Below, piece by piece: positions 25,559-35,021 of a stretch of 64,000 bases of DNA. Source of the stretch: Nostoc sp. UHCC 0926 (GTDB taxonomy: Bacteria > Cyanobacteriota > Cyanobacteriia > Cyanobacteriales > Nostocaceae); NCBI RefSeq assembly GCF_028623165.1, contig NZ_CP117770.1, forward strand, positions 62,001-126,000, read 5' to 3'. The translations under genes and the position numbers were made by a program. Under the pieces are notes generated by a model. The model was not told the DNA's origin, made no database searches, and was given only the letters and a program-made list of their open reading frames with translations. The first letter of the stretch is position 1. Each line of letters begins with the position of its first letter.

Positions 25559-27109
25559 ATGCTCGAAATGGGCATTTACTGTGTAAAAATGATTAACAAG
25601 GTTACAGTTTTTAGTACTGAATCGCAATTCCAAGCTCCTACTCATTCCTCCCTTAACCAAGCAGGACAGGAGTCACCAAAAGTACTTTTTACGGTTAAAG
25701 TTACTTTTGAACTAGCCCTAGCTGTAGTAAATAAGTTAGTATTTGCCAAAAAAGGTAGATATCTATCCGAGGCTGAAATCCTTGTTATGAAGGGAGCGTG
25801 GGATGACGATGATTATGAAGAAATAGCAAGTAACTCATCTTACAGTCCTAACTACTTGAAAGGTGGCATAGCCCGTCGATTGTGGGATATGCTTTCTGAA
25901 ACGATTGGAAATGGCGAACGGGTTGGCAAAAAGAATCTGCGTGATTTTTTGGAACAAGTTACTGAAGAATATTATGCTCAATCTGCGTCAAAAGAGGAGC
26001 AGAACTTCCCTGCCAACAACTTAATACAAGTTCTGGGAGGACAACTCCCTGATGTGTCTAGTTTTTACGGACGAGTAAAGGAACTGACTCTTTTAAAAGA
26101 ATTAATAGTTAAACAGCGATGTATATCCTTGGTAGGAGTAGCAGGAATCGGGAAAACTGCGTTAGCGGCAAAACTTCTAGCGGAAATTAGTGCAGAATCT
26201 CAACCTAAATTTGATTATTTGATTTGGAAATCAGTTGCTCATGCACCACTACTTCAGGACTTAGTAACCGAACTGTTAGATATAATTGAGCCTTTAGAAA
26301 TACCCTCAAGCTCACCTAAGTATACTCAAGCAATGATTACAATGTTGCTGAAGCAGATGCAATCGCGCCGTTGCTTGGTTGTGCTAGATGAATCTGAAGC
26401 GTTATTTCAGACAAAAAATTTAGAGCAACGGTTAGATTACAGACTATTTTTTCGCCGTTTAGTAGAAGAACAGCATCAAAGCTGTTTGCTCTTGACTAAT
26501 CGAATTCTGCTTGATGATCTTAATGATCTGATAGTAGCGAAGCGACCTCTTCGATTTTTTAGAATTGAAGGTTTAGATCAAGATGCAGCAATGCAGTTTT
26601 TGTCTCAGAAAGGATTGACTAACACAGAAAAGTGCCATCAATTAATTCAAACTTATCGTGGGAATCCTTCAGAGCTAGAGGCAGTAATTGAGAGAATTAA
26701 TCACTTTTTTTCTGGCAGTACACAAGTATTTTTTCAAAACCCAACAACTCTTGTCAGTAGTAAGTTTGAAGCAATGCTTAATCATGTTTTTAGTCACGTC
26801 TTGACAGAAATTGAGCGAAAAATTTTGATTTACACAGCAGAGGAGATAGTTTCAACTACAGAATTTATTAGCTTTGCCAAGTTATTAAGTGATATCAGGC
26901 AGAGACAGAAAGTGTCTTTGTCAACTTTAGAGTTGATTAAAGCACTAGAAAATCTTGAAAAACAATCATTAATTGAAAGCAATAAAAATCCAGTTACTAA
27001 AGAAATTAGTTTTACTCTCCAGCCAGTAATTAAAAAGTATATCTTAACCGATCCACAAGGATTGGTGCGTGTATCCGATGCTTTGCCAAATTTAGCGGTT
27101 ACATCTTAA
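25559..27109 (+). CDS. STAND ATPase (vWA-MoxR-associated HTH + NB-ARC), no sensor repeats
   Basis: A 516-residue protein. Residues ~50-140 match the N-terminal HTH domain seen in vWA-MoxR-associated and NB-ARC proteins of cyanobacteria (LSEAEILVMKGAWDDDDYEE, SPNYLKGGIARRLWDMLSE). Residues ~165-400 are an NB-ARC-type ATPase: FYGRVKELTLLKELI, Walker A GVAGIGKT (193-200), Walker B RCLVVLDESEAL, and LLTNR. A winged-helix region follows (TEIERKILIYTAEE). Most relatives continue into WD40 or TPR sensor repeats; this one ends after the winged helix. Such proteins are signalling or immune switches. The start could be the ATG at 25559 or the one at 25589. Confidence 0.82.
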   Translation: MLEMGIYCVKMINKVTVFSTESQFQAPTHSSLNQAGQESPKVLFTVKVTFELALAVVNKLVFAKKGRYLSEAEILVMKGAWDDDDYEEIASNSSYSPNYLKGGIARRLWDMLSETIGNGERVGKKNLRDFLEQVTEEYYAQSASKEEQNFPANNLIQVLGGQLPDVSSFYGRVKELTLLKELIVKQRCISLVGVAGIGKTALAAKLLAEISAESQPKFDYLIWKSVAHAPLLQDLVTELLDIIEPLEIPSSSPKYTQAMITMLLKQMQSRRCLVVLDESEALFQTKNLEQRLDYRLFFRRLVEEQHQSCLLLTNRILLDDLNDLIVAKRPLRFFRIEGLDQDAAMQFLSQKGLTNTEKCHQLIQTYRGNPSELEAVIERINHFFSGSTQVFFQNPTTLVSSKFEAMLNHVFSHVLTEIERKILIYTAEEIVSTTEFISFAKLLSDIRQRQKVSLSTLELIKALENLEKQSLIESNKNPVTKEISFTLQPVIKKYILTDPQGLVRVSDALPNLAVTS

Positions 27110-27794
27110 ACAAAAGCTTTTCATACATATTACAGGGTAATCTAGCCTACACAGAGGTGCTACCAACCCTCGATTACCTAAAAAAAAATCTTTAACAAAC
27201 GTGGAGGTCAAAAGCAAAAATCAAAACAACGTTAAACACAGAGGGCATTGTAAGATCAGAGCAGACAAAAGATGGAGGTAAATATACAGCAGCACAAAAT
27301 TTAAAGGACAAAACGTACTAAGGAGTAACGCTTTGTCCAAGGAGCAAAAAACTAAATAACTCCAGAGCGGGGTTATCTCACAAAAACCAAAGCGGTGGTA
27401 GTTAAAGTTTGGCGACTTGATTCCACTAACTGGTCAAAAGAGATTAAGTCCACGCTGCTTCTTGTATTATACGAGAAGCCGCACAAACACACCAGTTTTG
27501 TGTGGCAATTTTGCTGTCGAAATTCTGAAGTTTCTGTAAAGTTAAGTTTGGTCAAGAAAGATTCCGAATTTTGTAGCTAAAAGCAGTAGCAGCGCGAATA
27601 ACAGTTACCAGTCAGAGTCTTTGATAACTTTTGACTGATAACTGATACAGCCCCCTCTGAAGCTTGTAAACCGAGTTATCAGGGAAAAATATCGTGAAAA
27701 ATGACTTATGCCCAATACACCTTGGTGTCGGGGTTCAGGTGAGATCAAAATTTGTTTCAAACACCTCTCCAAGTGATAATGACAGGAGAGAAAT
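27110..27794. other. Long intergenic region, no gene seen
   Basis: About 685 bases with only short unlikely frames. Near 27600-27650 there is a degenerate tract of the heptamer type (ttttgactgataactgatac), related to the tandem heptads at 29626-29653. Just before the next gene lies gacaggagagaaat, a good RBS. It may hold a promoter or origin elements for the replication block downstream, but nothing can be assigned. Confidence 0.4.
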
Positions 27795-29180
27795 ATGCTG
27801 ACACTAGATAGAGAAACCAAATCAGAACTTCATTACGATGATCTCAACAGCAGTATCAAAGACACCTTCGCTACCATAGACCGATTTGAGTTGCAAGCAG
27901 TAGAACAGATTCGCCTCATGCATGACGAGCAGATGTACAGAATTGCTGGGTACAAAAACTTCTCAGAATATTGCCAAGGCGAATTGCATGTATATGGTGG
28001 CTATCGGCGTATAAATCAACTCTTAGGGGCATCAAAAGTTATTGTTGCAGCAGGGGAGTTGGGGCCACAGATTAAAAATGAGCGCCAAGCCCGTCCTCTT
28101 TTGAGGTTAGTCAAAGAACCTGAAAAACTTATTGCTGCGATCACACTGGCTTTGTCATCAAACCCAGAGCCTAGCGAATCAGATTTCGCTGCTGCGGCTA
28201 ATATTGTTGCTCCAATGCCAAGAGGAAGAAAGCAATTCCATCAGGAACCATTGGTTCCCAAAAATGTCATCACAATTTCATCACCAGAACATCCCAGATA
28301 TGGGGAATCAGGAGTGATTTGTGCAGACGCACCGAATAATTCGCAGCAGATTGTAACTTTCGCCCTCTGTGAAAGGCTGCTGGTAAACAACACTGATTTG
28401 GATGCTGCAATTGTGTCTCAATCAAGTCAGCGCACATATCCACCAGAATACACAGAAGCGATCGCGGCACTCAAAGAGCAACACAAGCAAGAGTTAGAAC
28501 GGCTAGAGCAGGAATTGAGGATTGGACTACAAGCAGAAGTTAATGCAAGAGCTGAAGCCCAAGTAAGTGAGCAAATCCAATCCATGCATTTCCTGTACAA
28601 GCAGCAGAAAGAGCAAAATATCCAGTTGCAGCAACGGTTGGATGAGATGGAGGGGTTGAGAAAGCTCAAGATAGAGAATCAGCAACTTCACCAACGTATC
28701 CAAGAACTAGAACACGCACTAATTGAACGCCCTCAACAGCAGTGGGGAAATACCATGACCCAACAGGCGACTAAAGTTTTGAACAAGCAGGTGAAAGAGG
28801 CGTTAGAAAAAACCATTGATTTGCGATCTCTTGCACTTGTTCCACCCAAAGAAAATGCAACTGAATGTCTACGGCTCATGGGCATGGCTTTGAAAAACCT
28901 GAGCGTTGCCATGAACAACACCCAAGCGCTGGAAGCGGCGGCGATAATTTTGGGTACTAGTCCCACACAGTCAGCTGTCGCAACAAGGACGCAGCAATTA
29001 CAGATGCTACCTGTGGCTATTAGTGAAATTAGGCAAGTACTTGCACGTATTGAGTTTACATGGCAGGAGTTTTGGGCTGTGGCTGAAAAATACGAGGTGA
29101 TAAAACTTGACTATTGGGCAGAACTTAACACCCAGGAGACTGATTTAATCACATCAGCCCGAAAAAACAGTGAACAGTGA
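27795..29180 (+). CDS. HTH/coiled-coil DNA-binding-type plasmid protein
   Basis: A 461-residue protein. The N-terminal 130 residues (YRIAGYKNFSEYCQGELHVY, INQLLGASKVI, KNERQARPLLRLVKEPEKL) resemble the HTH region of phage/plasmid proteins of ParB-like type, in which a 'YRSFEEYCR' segment precedes a helix-turn-helix. Residues ~215-310 form a long coiled coil (KEQHKQELERLEQELRIGLQ, LQQRLDEMEG). The C-terminus is helical. It stands just upstream of the replication initiator and could act in partition, copy control or replication (inference). The gene starts after a good GGAGAG ribosome site. Confidence 0.6.
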   Translation: MLTLDRETKSELHYDDLNSSIKDTFATIDRFELQAVEQIRLMHDEQMYRIAGYKNFSEYCQGELHVYGGYRRINQLLGASKVIVAAGELGPQIKNERQARPLLRLVKEPEKLIAAITLALSSNPEPSESDFAAAANIVAPMPRGRKQFHQEPLVPKNVITISSPEHPRYGESGVICADAPNNSQQIVTFALCERLLVNNTDLDAAIVSQSSQRTYPPEYTEAIAALKEQHKQELERLEQELRIGLQAEVNARAEAQVSEQIQSMHFLYKQQKEQNIQLQQRLDEMEGLRKLKIENQQLHQRIQELEHALIERPQQQWGNTMTQQATKVLNKQVKEALEKTIDLRSLALVPPKENATECLRLMGMALKNLSVAMNNTQALEAAAIILGTSPTQSAVATRTQQLQMLPVAISEIRQVLARIEFTWQEFWAVAEKYEVIKLDYWAELNTQETDLITSARKNSEQ

Positions 29181-29640
29181 ACAGTTATCAATTATCAGCT
29201 TCACTGACTTTTCCCCTTATCTTTTTGACCAAGAGATGTCTACTTTAAGGGGCTGTGATACCAATTCACTAAAATAATGAAACAGATGTAAACCATGAAA
29301 GTCTTGCTGCATCTAAGTTTTTTGATTGCGAATTGCAAATTGCGAATTGTGAATTGGTATGACGCTCCTGCGTCGCTCATAGCGTTGCGGGAGCCGTACC
29401 ACTTGCTGTAGGCACCCGCGAACGTGGAAGCAAGCTAGCAATCTGGTATCCAAGAGTTGGCTTTATGCGGGAGCACGCTATCGGTGTCGCTCACTATGTC
29501 CCTATCCTAAAGTCCTATTCTCTCGTGATTAATTGTCATTAAGTTTAACTTGTTGATAAATAATTAGCGTGCGAAACCTTTGCTATTTCGATGCTTCCCG
29601 ACTTAACGAGAAAAGTCAGTGAAGCGATAACTGATAACTG
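29181..29640. repeat. Repeat-rich spacer before the replication gene
   Basis: Contains a heptamer-like run of gaattgc/aattgcg units (about 29324-29358). A GC-rich palindromic stretch follows (gacgctcctgcgtcgctcat, gcgttgcgggagccgtacca; about 29362-29400), and at 29626-29653 there are perfect 7-bp tandem repeats (gataact x2, gatgact x2). Such short tandemly repeated sequences are typical of heterocystous cyanobacteria. The last tract contains the ATG assigned to the replication gene. Origin iterons are not recognisable. Confidence 0.6.
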
Positions 29641-32600
29641 ATGACTGATGACTGCGGCATAGGTGCTGTTTGTCGCTCAAATTGTCATGGAAAAATAAAG
29701 GTATTGAATGTGAATACAAATAAAAATGTAATTAAGAGTGGTAACTTTGAGCCATTCGAGCCTAAACCAAATTGCAAGGTATCAATTGACTATAGAGAAC
29801 ACCCAATTGAATATCCCAACAACCTCAAAGGTTCTGAATACCATGAGTTATATGTTGGTAGCGCCATTCACCCAGCACTAATTTCAGGTAATTTCTTCCA
29901 CATCGAAGGGGAATCAATTTACGATTATCTGTTTATCTCCGATAAAATACCTCGGAAAAATGCCGGGCGAGTCACAAATGAATATATCAAAAAGTATGAT
30001 CATCTCTTACTGGGGGGAATATGGATTCAATCCCTTGACCCGTTCAAAAACTGGCAACCGATGGAGTGGGGAAGGATTAAGCCCAACTTCCCGCGCTTTG
30101 ATTGGGAAAAAGGTAAGCCAATAAAATACGAGTCGCCACCTAAGACAGCAAACCGCGTTACCTATTTCGATGTTCCCAACTGTATTTTGAATCTTATTGC
30201 ACGGCGCTATAACGTCTCCGATATTCAAAGAGTGCTTTTTGCAAAACGTGGGAAAAAGCTTTGGCTTAAAAGTCGAAAGAACGCTGCTTTTGGCAATGGC
30301 GCTCTCTTGCCTTCGCTCTTGCAGCTAGGACAATACCAGGGAACGCTAACGCAAATCGCCCAGTTTAGTTCCTTTTTAGGACTGTGCAGAAAAAGCATAC
30401 TTAATCCCCTAATATTTTGGTCATGGGTAAAGCAGCACAAACTGAATTTCATCGACTCTCAGCACAAAGATATACAAATCACCTTCTGGGAGTGGATAAA
30501 GCAACATCCAGAGATTCCGATTATCTTATGCGAGGGTGAAAAGAAAGCCGCTTGCTTGCTTAGTTTAGGGTTTGTAGCGATCGCACTCCCTGGAATTTGG
30601 AACGGGCGCGTCGGCAAACAAGATTTCGATGAGCGGTTGCATCCTGACTTAGTATCAATGGCTCAAGCGGGACGCAAGTTTATAATTCTTTTTGACCACG
30701 AAACTAAAGCTAAAACCCGGTGGTCGGTGTTTCAAGCCACTGTTCGCACTGCAAAAGTAATTGAGTCTGCTGGTTGTGAATGTGAAGTTGCGCTGTTACC
30801 AGGCCCAGAGAAAGGTGTTGATGATTTTGTTGTAGCGCGGGGCGAAGACGCTAACGCTCTACTGACCGCAATCATCAATGATGCTAAATCACTTGCTGAT
30901 TACAAGCGATCATATCGGGCTAAAAAATGGGGGTTAAGCAAGTACAAACCAGATGTCACTATTAATGTCAAGTATCTCTCTGAAGCTTTGTGCATTCCTG
31001 AACTTGAAGAGAAATGCAAGCTTTTGCCTGAGCTTTATGAGCTTGAAAAGGAACAACTTTTCACGCCATCTATAAAAGGACATCAAAGAAACAAGGAGTC
31101 TACGGATTCTGGCGGAGTTGATTCATCCAAATCGAAGAAATCCCCTACCTTCAATTTCCCAAAATCAGGACTAGTCGTACTCTGGAGCGACATGGGTACT
31201 GGCAAAACTGAACTTATGCGCTGGTGGCGTGACCAAAATCCTGATGCCAGATTTCTCAACAATGGACATCGGGTTAACTTGTTGAAAAATCTTGCCGAAC
31301 GCTTGCGGACGGCGATGTACTCTGATTTGGGTTACGCAGGTTTAGCTCAGGCCCAAGCCCTTAGTATTACTATTGACAGCTTACATAAACTGAATACTCA
31401 GTCTCTCACCTACGGCTGCATATTTATAGATGAAGCCTGCCAATACCTCACCCACCTACTACACAGTAATACTTGCAAACAGCACCGTGCAGCAATACTT
31501 GAAGTTCTGGAATATATAGTATACAACGCGCCACTGGTCGTCATCGCTGATGCACACATGGATGACCTGACCGTGGATTTCTTCCGCTCCATGCGACCCT
31601 CTGAGGAAATTCCTTACATCATTAAAAACCAGTGGCGAAACGGTTCACGCACAATTTATTGGTACGAGGGAGATAATTCTAGCGCCTTAGTCGCCCAAAT
31701 CTCGGCAGCGCTGATGCTTGGAGAAAAAATTATGGTTGCCAGTGATTCCAAACGTTTCATCAAGAAACTCGACAAGTCTTTTACTATCAAGTGCGAAGAA
31801 TCTAGCTCCGAAAAATCCCATACACCACAAAAATGGCGCATCTGGTCGGTTCATTCAGACAATTCTGGCAGCGATGAGAATGTCGCTTTCATCAAAGATA
31901 TCACCAACGCCGTCAAAAACTTCGATGCCTTATTTACCTCCCCCAGTCTCGGTACTGGTGTCGATATTTCGGAGTATCATTTCGATTTAGTATTTGGTGT
32001 GTTTCACGGCGTTTCCCAAACTGCTACTGAGTGCGCTCAACAACTGTACCGCTATCGTCCAAAAGTTCCGTTTCATATTTGGGTGGCCCCGCGTCCTCCC
32101 TTTGGTTACAAGGATACCAATGCTACCAAGATTAAAGAGCGCTTGCTCCAAACCAATGAAATGACCGCTTTTCTGTTGCGGATTGACAGAGAAACGGGTA
32201 AGCGGGGAGCGGAGAAAGATTGGGCCTTAGATGCCTATTGTCAAATTATGGCTAACCGCCACTATTCTCTAAATAATCTGCGTGATGATTTGCGATCGCT
32301 CCTCACTGAAATGGGCAATACATTTATATGTATGGGCAGTGACGATGATGACCAATCTCTTGAACGCATGAAAAATGCTGCGGCTGCTTTGAACACTGCC
32401 CATTATTCGGCTGTTGCCAAGGCTAACAATATTACAGCCAGTGAGTACCGTGCCCGTCAAAGCAAAGATTACCTTGACCCTAGCGAAATTTTTGAATGTG
32501 AAAAGTTTCGTATTTTTGATTCTTACGGCATCGAAGTAACCGAATCACTGGTGGAACTTGATAAAGGTGGTCGATTAATAGGAGCGATCGCCGGACTTGA

Positions 32601-33432
32601 GGCCATTTTAGCAAAGCCCGATGAATCAATTGTTGACCCCAAAACTGGGCAGACTTATCCCACGCCACCAACAATTGTCACCCAAAAAGACCGCGCCGAA
32701 CGGGACAATCTACCTTTGTGCATCGACTGGGGCAATTATTCGGCGCGGTGGCTAGCACGGTTTAACCTGGGGCTGCATCAAATTCTTACTTCTTTAGTGA
32801 GGGGTGATGAAGTTACCGCCGATGATTCTACTTTACTCAAGATGAGGGAGATCGCTATACATTGTGCTGCTCACGTCAAAGCAATTCTTGGGTTTACCAT
32901 CCCCAGCGATTGTAAACCTATTTGGTTGCTGGCCACTTTAGTCGAGCAGTTGGGGTTAAAGCTGACTTTCCGTAAACAGGGTAAGCGCGGACAACAGGTG
33001 AAACTTTTCTCTTTATCTAAAAAGGAATTGGAATTTGCTCAAGAGGTAATTGCTCATCGCGTGGCAAAACGTACCCATTTTGCTACCCAAATCCCTGCTG
33101 TGTATAGCGTAAATCATAATCAGCAGGCCGTATCCATCCCCCCCCTTGATGCTATAGGGAACTCCCATTGCCAAGGGGAGGATACTACCGAATTTGAGTC
33201 GCCTCCGACCGATCGCACTACCTTACTCCATTGTGTGGAAATGCTACGCTCTGGTATCAAGCTGGGGGTGGAGGCGATTAAGGGCATCCTTAAGCGATGG
33301 GTTGAAGATTTGCGCTGGGAGACGGTACTGGAACTTGAAGCGATCGCCGCAAATGAACTGCGACTTGTGGAATCTCAAGTTCCTGAATTTTACACCTTGC
33401 TAAGTGAAGAGGTATTGCCGATGGAGGGATAA
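29641..33432 (+). CDS. Plasmid replication protein, CyRepA1-like (DUF3854/TOPRIM + helicase)
   Basis: A 1263-residue protein. Residues ~70-300 are the conserved region before DUF3854 (VGSAIHPALISGNF, GGIWIQSLDPFKNW). Residues ~290-420 are a DUF3854 TOPRIM-like, primase-type domain (IILCEGEKKAACLL, FIILFDHETKAKTR, LLPGPEKGVDDFVVARG). Residues ~505-830 are a helicase-like ATPase with Walker A SDMGTGKTEL, Walker B IFIDEACQYL, and SPSLGTGVDISEY plus CAQQLYRYRP near the arginine finger. This arrangement and length match the CyRepA1 family that replicates large cyanobacterial plasmids. It is the best candidate initiator here. No RBS is clear: the ATG lies within a tandem heptad tract and no other in-frame ATG precedes the conserved region. 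Confidence 0.87.
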   Translation: MTDDCGIGAVCRSNCHGKIKVLNVNTNKNVIKSGNFEPFEPKPNCKVSIDYREHPIEYPNNLKGSEYHELYVGSAIHPALISGNFFHIEGESIYDYLFISDKIPRKNAGRVTNEYIKKYDHLLLGGIWIQSLDPFKNWQPMEWGRIKPNFPRFDWEKGKPIKYESPPKTANRVTYFDVPNCILNLIARRYNVSDIQRVLFAKRGKKLWLKSRKNAAFGNGALLPSLLQLGQYQGTLTQIAQFSSFLGLCRKSILNPLIFWSWVKQHKLNFIDSQHKDIQITFWEWIKQHPEIPIILCEGEKKAACLLSLGFVAIALPGIWNGRVGKQDFDERLHPDLVSMAQAGRKFIILFDHETKAKTRWSVFQATVRTAKVIESAGCECEVALLPGPEKGVDDFVVARGEDANALLTAIINDAKSLADYKRSYRAKKWGLSKYKPDVTINVKYLSEALCIPELEEKCKLLPELYELEKEQLFTPSIKGHQRNKESTDSGGVDSSKSKKSPTFNFPKSGLVVLWSDMGTGKTELMRWWRDQNPDARFLNNGHRVNLLKNLAERLRTAMYSDLGYAGLAQAQALSITIDSLHKLNTQSLTYGCIFIDEACQYLTHLLHSNTCKQHRAAILEVLEYIVYNAPLVVIADAHMDDLTVDFFRSMRPSEEIPYIIKNQWRNGSRTIYWYEGDNSSALVAQISAALMLGEKIMVASDSKRFIKKLDKSFTIKCEESSSEKSHTPQKWRIWSVHSDNSGSDENVAFIKDITNAVKNFDALFTSPSLGTGVDISEYHFDLVFGVFHGVSQTATECAQQLYRYRPKVPFHIWVAPRPPFGYKDTNATKIKERLLQTNEMTAFLLRIDRETGKRGAEKDWALDAYCQIMANRHYSLNNLRDDLRSLLTEMGNTFICMGSDDDDQSLERMKNAAAALNTAHYSAVAKANNITASEYRARQSKDYLDPSEIFECEKFRIFDSYGIEVTESLVELDKGGRLIGAIAGLEAILAKPDESIVDPKTGQTYPTPPTIVTQKDRAERDNLPLCIDWGNYSARWLARFNLGLHQILTSLVRGDEVTADDSTLLKMREIAIHCAAHVKAILGFTIPSDCKPIWLLATLVEQLGLKLTFRKQGKRGQQVKLFSLSKKELEFAQEVIAHRVAKRTHFATQIPAVYSVNHNQQAVSIPPLDAIGNSHCQGEDTTEFESPPTDRTTLLHCVEMLRSGIKLGVEAIKGILKRWVEDLRWETVLELEAIAANELRLVESQVPEFYTLLSEEVLPMEG

Positions 33433-33439
33433 AGCCTAC

Positions 33440-33526
33440 GCCGCAAATGAGCTACGTGACCTATAGCAATCTGTGCCTCATTTTTATCAGTGGCTATCGC
33501 TTGAGGTGTTGCCGATAGAATTGTAA
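33440..33526 (+). pseudogene. Degenerate duplicate of the replication gene 3' end
   Basis: A 28-codon stretch reading AANELRDL-stop-QSVPHFYQWLSLEVLPIEL ends in TAA. It mirrors the last residues of the replication protein just upstream (AANELRLVESQVPEFY..LSEEVLPMEG). It is a decayed tandem copy, probably left by a partial duplication or recombination between related plasmids. Confidence 0.65.
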
Positions 33527-33606
33527 ATGGTTTTTTGGGAAAATCCTTATAGCCTTTATTGACTATGAGTCCTGTCTAGATCAACTAACTAGTATTTCCT
33601 GATCTA

Positions 33607-34281
33607 TCACTCCGCTGATAACTTCGTGTTATCCACATTTTCCTTGTCTTGATTGCTGCTTTGTATTGATGGCGGTGCTAGCATCGACAATGCCGCGATC
33701 GCACCCCGGACTTGGGATGGTTCCACCTCCAGATAATTTTGCAGCTGCTCCAAATTGCGATGTCCACTGATTTCTTGGATGACTCGCAATGGGATTCTGG
33801 CATTGCTCATTAATGTCAGGGCAGTTCTGCGGCAACTGTGTGTGCTTGCTCCTTCGATGTCCACTCGTTCACAGGCTTCTCGAAAGATTAGGCTTGCATA
33901 TTCTGAGTGCAAGTGACCGCGCCCCCATCGACCAGGAAACAAAAAACCGTCACGCGAGTTTGTCGGTTTGTAACTTGCTAGGAAGTGCCTTAGTTCTGAC
34001 AAAATTGGAATGCTGCGGGTAGCTAACTTTCCCTTGCTGTTCCCTTTGCGGACGATCAACTCTGCTCTGATCCGCCCCTTGCTGTTGTAAACATCTTTAA
34101 TTTTTAGGGTAACTGCTTCATTGACGCGGCAACCCGTATACAGCATCACGGCTATTAGGGTTCTGTCTCGCTCTGTGGTTAACCCCGAAGTAAACAGGCG
34201 CTGAATTTCTTCTGGCGATAAAACCTTTGCCTTCCCGTGACGGTCAATCTTCACTGCCCCGAACCCCCGATAGTTAATCAT
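33607..34281 (-). CDS. Small tyrosine recombinase (catalytic domain only)
   Basis: 224 residues with a full tyrosine recombinase catalytic domain: Arg in MLYTGCRVNEAVTLK, Lys in VRKGNSKGKLATR, H-x-x-R in THSCRRTAL, ISGHRN, and nucleophile Tyr in LQNYLEV. The N-terminal core-binding domain of ordinary Xer/integrase proteins is missing or extremely short. Small recombinases of this kind are common beside replication genes on cyanobacterial plasmids and may resolve multimers. It converges on the replication gene end, with 175 bases between them. The minus-strand start is at 34281. Confidence 0.83.
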   Translation of the reverse strand: MINYRGFGAVKIDRHGKAKVLSPEEIQRLFTSGLTTERDRTLIAVMLYTGCRVNEAVTLKIKDVYNSKGRIRAELIVRKGNSKGKLATRSIPILSELRHFLASYKPTNSRDGFLFPGRWGRGHLHSEYASLIFREACERVDIEGASTHSCRRTALTLMSNARIPLRVIQEISGHRNLEQLQNYLEVEPSQVRGAIAALSMLAPPSIQSSNQDKENVDNTKLSAE

Positions 34282-34496
34282 CCTATCAGCGATCTGAACA
34301 AATAGTTTTAAGTTTTGGAGTGATGTACATGCCCCTTCGGGGTCTTTAGTCCGTATAATTATTGCTTTTTTTTATTCAGCACTGTTTCGGTGAACTACAA
34401 GAAATGGAACCGAGCGATTATGCAGATGAGCAGTATGGATATTTTCAGCAATTAGCGTAATTACTTAAAAGATTTAATACTCAGTATTTAACGAAG
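34282..34496. other. Divergent spacer, small hairpin
   Basis: The region between the recombinase start and the next + strand gene. It contains a short GC hairpin (ccccttcgggg, about 34333-34343) and AT-rich sequence. It could hold the recombinase promoter and a recombination site, but no clear inverted core is recognised. Confidence 0.3.
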
Positions 34497-34706
34497 ATGG
34501 TTGATGCTGAAATTGCTCCCGGCTCAAGCGTTATGAGCCGGTGGCGATCGCCAATGGTAGCTGTCGGCGGTAGCATCTCTTCACAAAAGGCATCGCTTGA
34601 AGAATGCGCTGACGCATTTGCATTTGGCGATGATAGTATCAAGGTAACTCATCATGACGAATTACACGATTTAATAAGCGTGGACAGCCCCAGTTTACCT
34701 AGATGA
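34497..34706 (+). CDS. Hypothetical small protein, doubtful
   Basis: A 69-residue frame, beginning MVDAEIAPGSSVMSRWRSPM. Composition is ordinary and no family is recognised. It overlaps a GCGATCGC octamer and stops a few bases before a better-supported small gene (34716), so it might be the first gene of a pair. Evidence is limited to its open frame and position. Confidence 0.3.
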   Translation: MVDAEIAPGSSVMSRWRSPMVAVGGSISSQKASLEECADAFAFGDDSIKVTHHDELHDLISVDSPSLPR

Positions 34707-34715
34707 TACGTGAAC

Positions 34716-35021
34716 ATGAGCAATACAGGGCGTACAAAAAAACTAGCATCTTTCAACTGTAATCAAAGGATTTGGGAGCAGTTTATCGCCCAGTGCAAAT
34801 CAAAAGGGACGACCGCAACAGCCACGCTGCTCGAATTTATCGAACTCTACTTAGACGATTCCCAAGATAAGCTTGATGTAATAGATGGTAATAATTTAGA
34901 CAAACGCTTAGATTCTAAGATTAAGGCAAGTGTTGAGAAGTACTTGGTTACGAGTAACAATAGTAACGCCAGTCCGACCAATGAAACTTTATTATTGGAG
35001 CAGAACTGCGTCAATTGCTGA
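34716..35021 (+). CDS. Small ribbon-helix-helix-like regulator, putative
   Basis: About 101 residues (ATG at 34716; a GTG six bases upstream is in frame). The start MSNTGRTKKLASFNCNQRIW, followed by QFIAQCKSKGTTATATLLEF, has the strand-helix-helix spacing of ribbon-helix-helix DNA-binding proteins such as CopG/Arc types. The C-terminal part is acidic then Asn/Ser-rich. It converges on the RecD2-like gene with a 30-base overlap. A role in copy control or operon repression is likely but unproven. Confidence 0.5.
   Translation: MSNTGRTKKLASFNCNQRIWEQFIAQCKSKGTTATATLLEFIELYLDDSQDKLDVIDGNNLDKRLDSKIKASVEKYLVTSNNSNASPTNETLLLEQNCVNC

Noticed and set aside
27395-27580. Small plus-strand gene in the spacer before the replication block
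   Set aside because: 61 codons, no RBS and no similarity to known families; codon use does not look coding. An opposite-strand frame of equal length covers the same bases.
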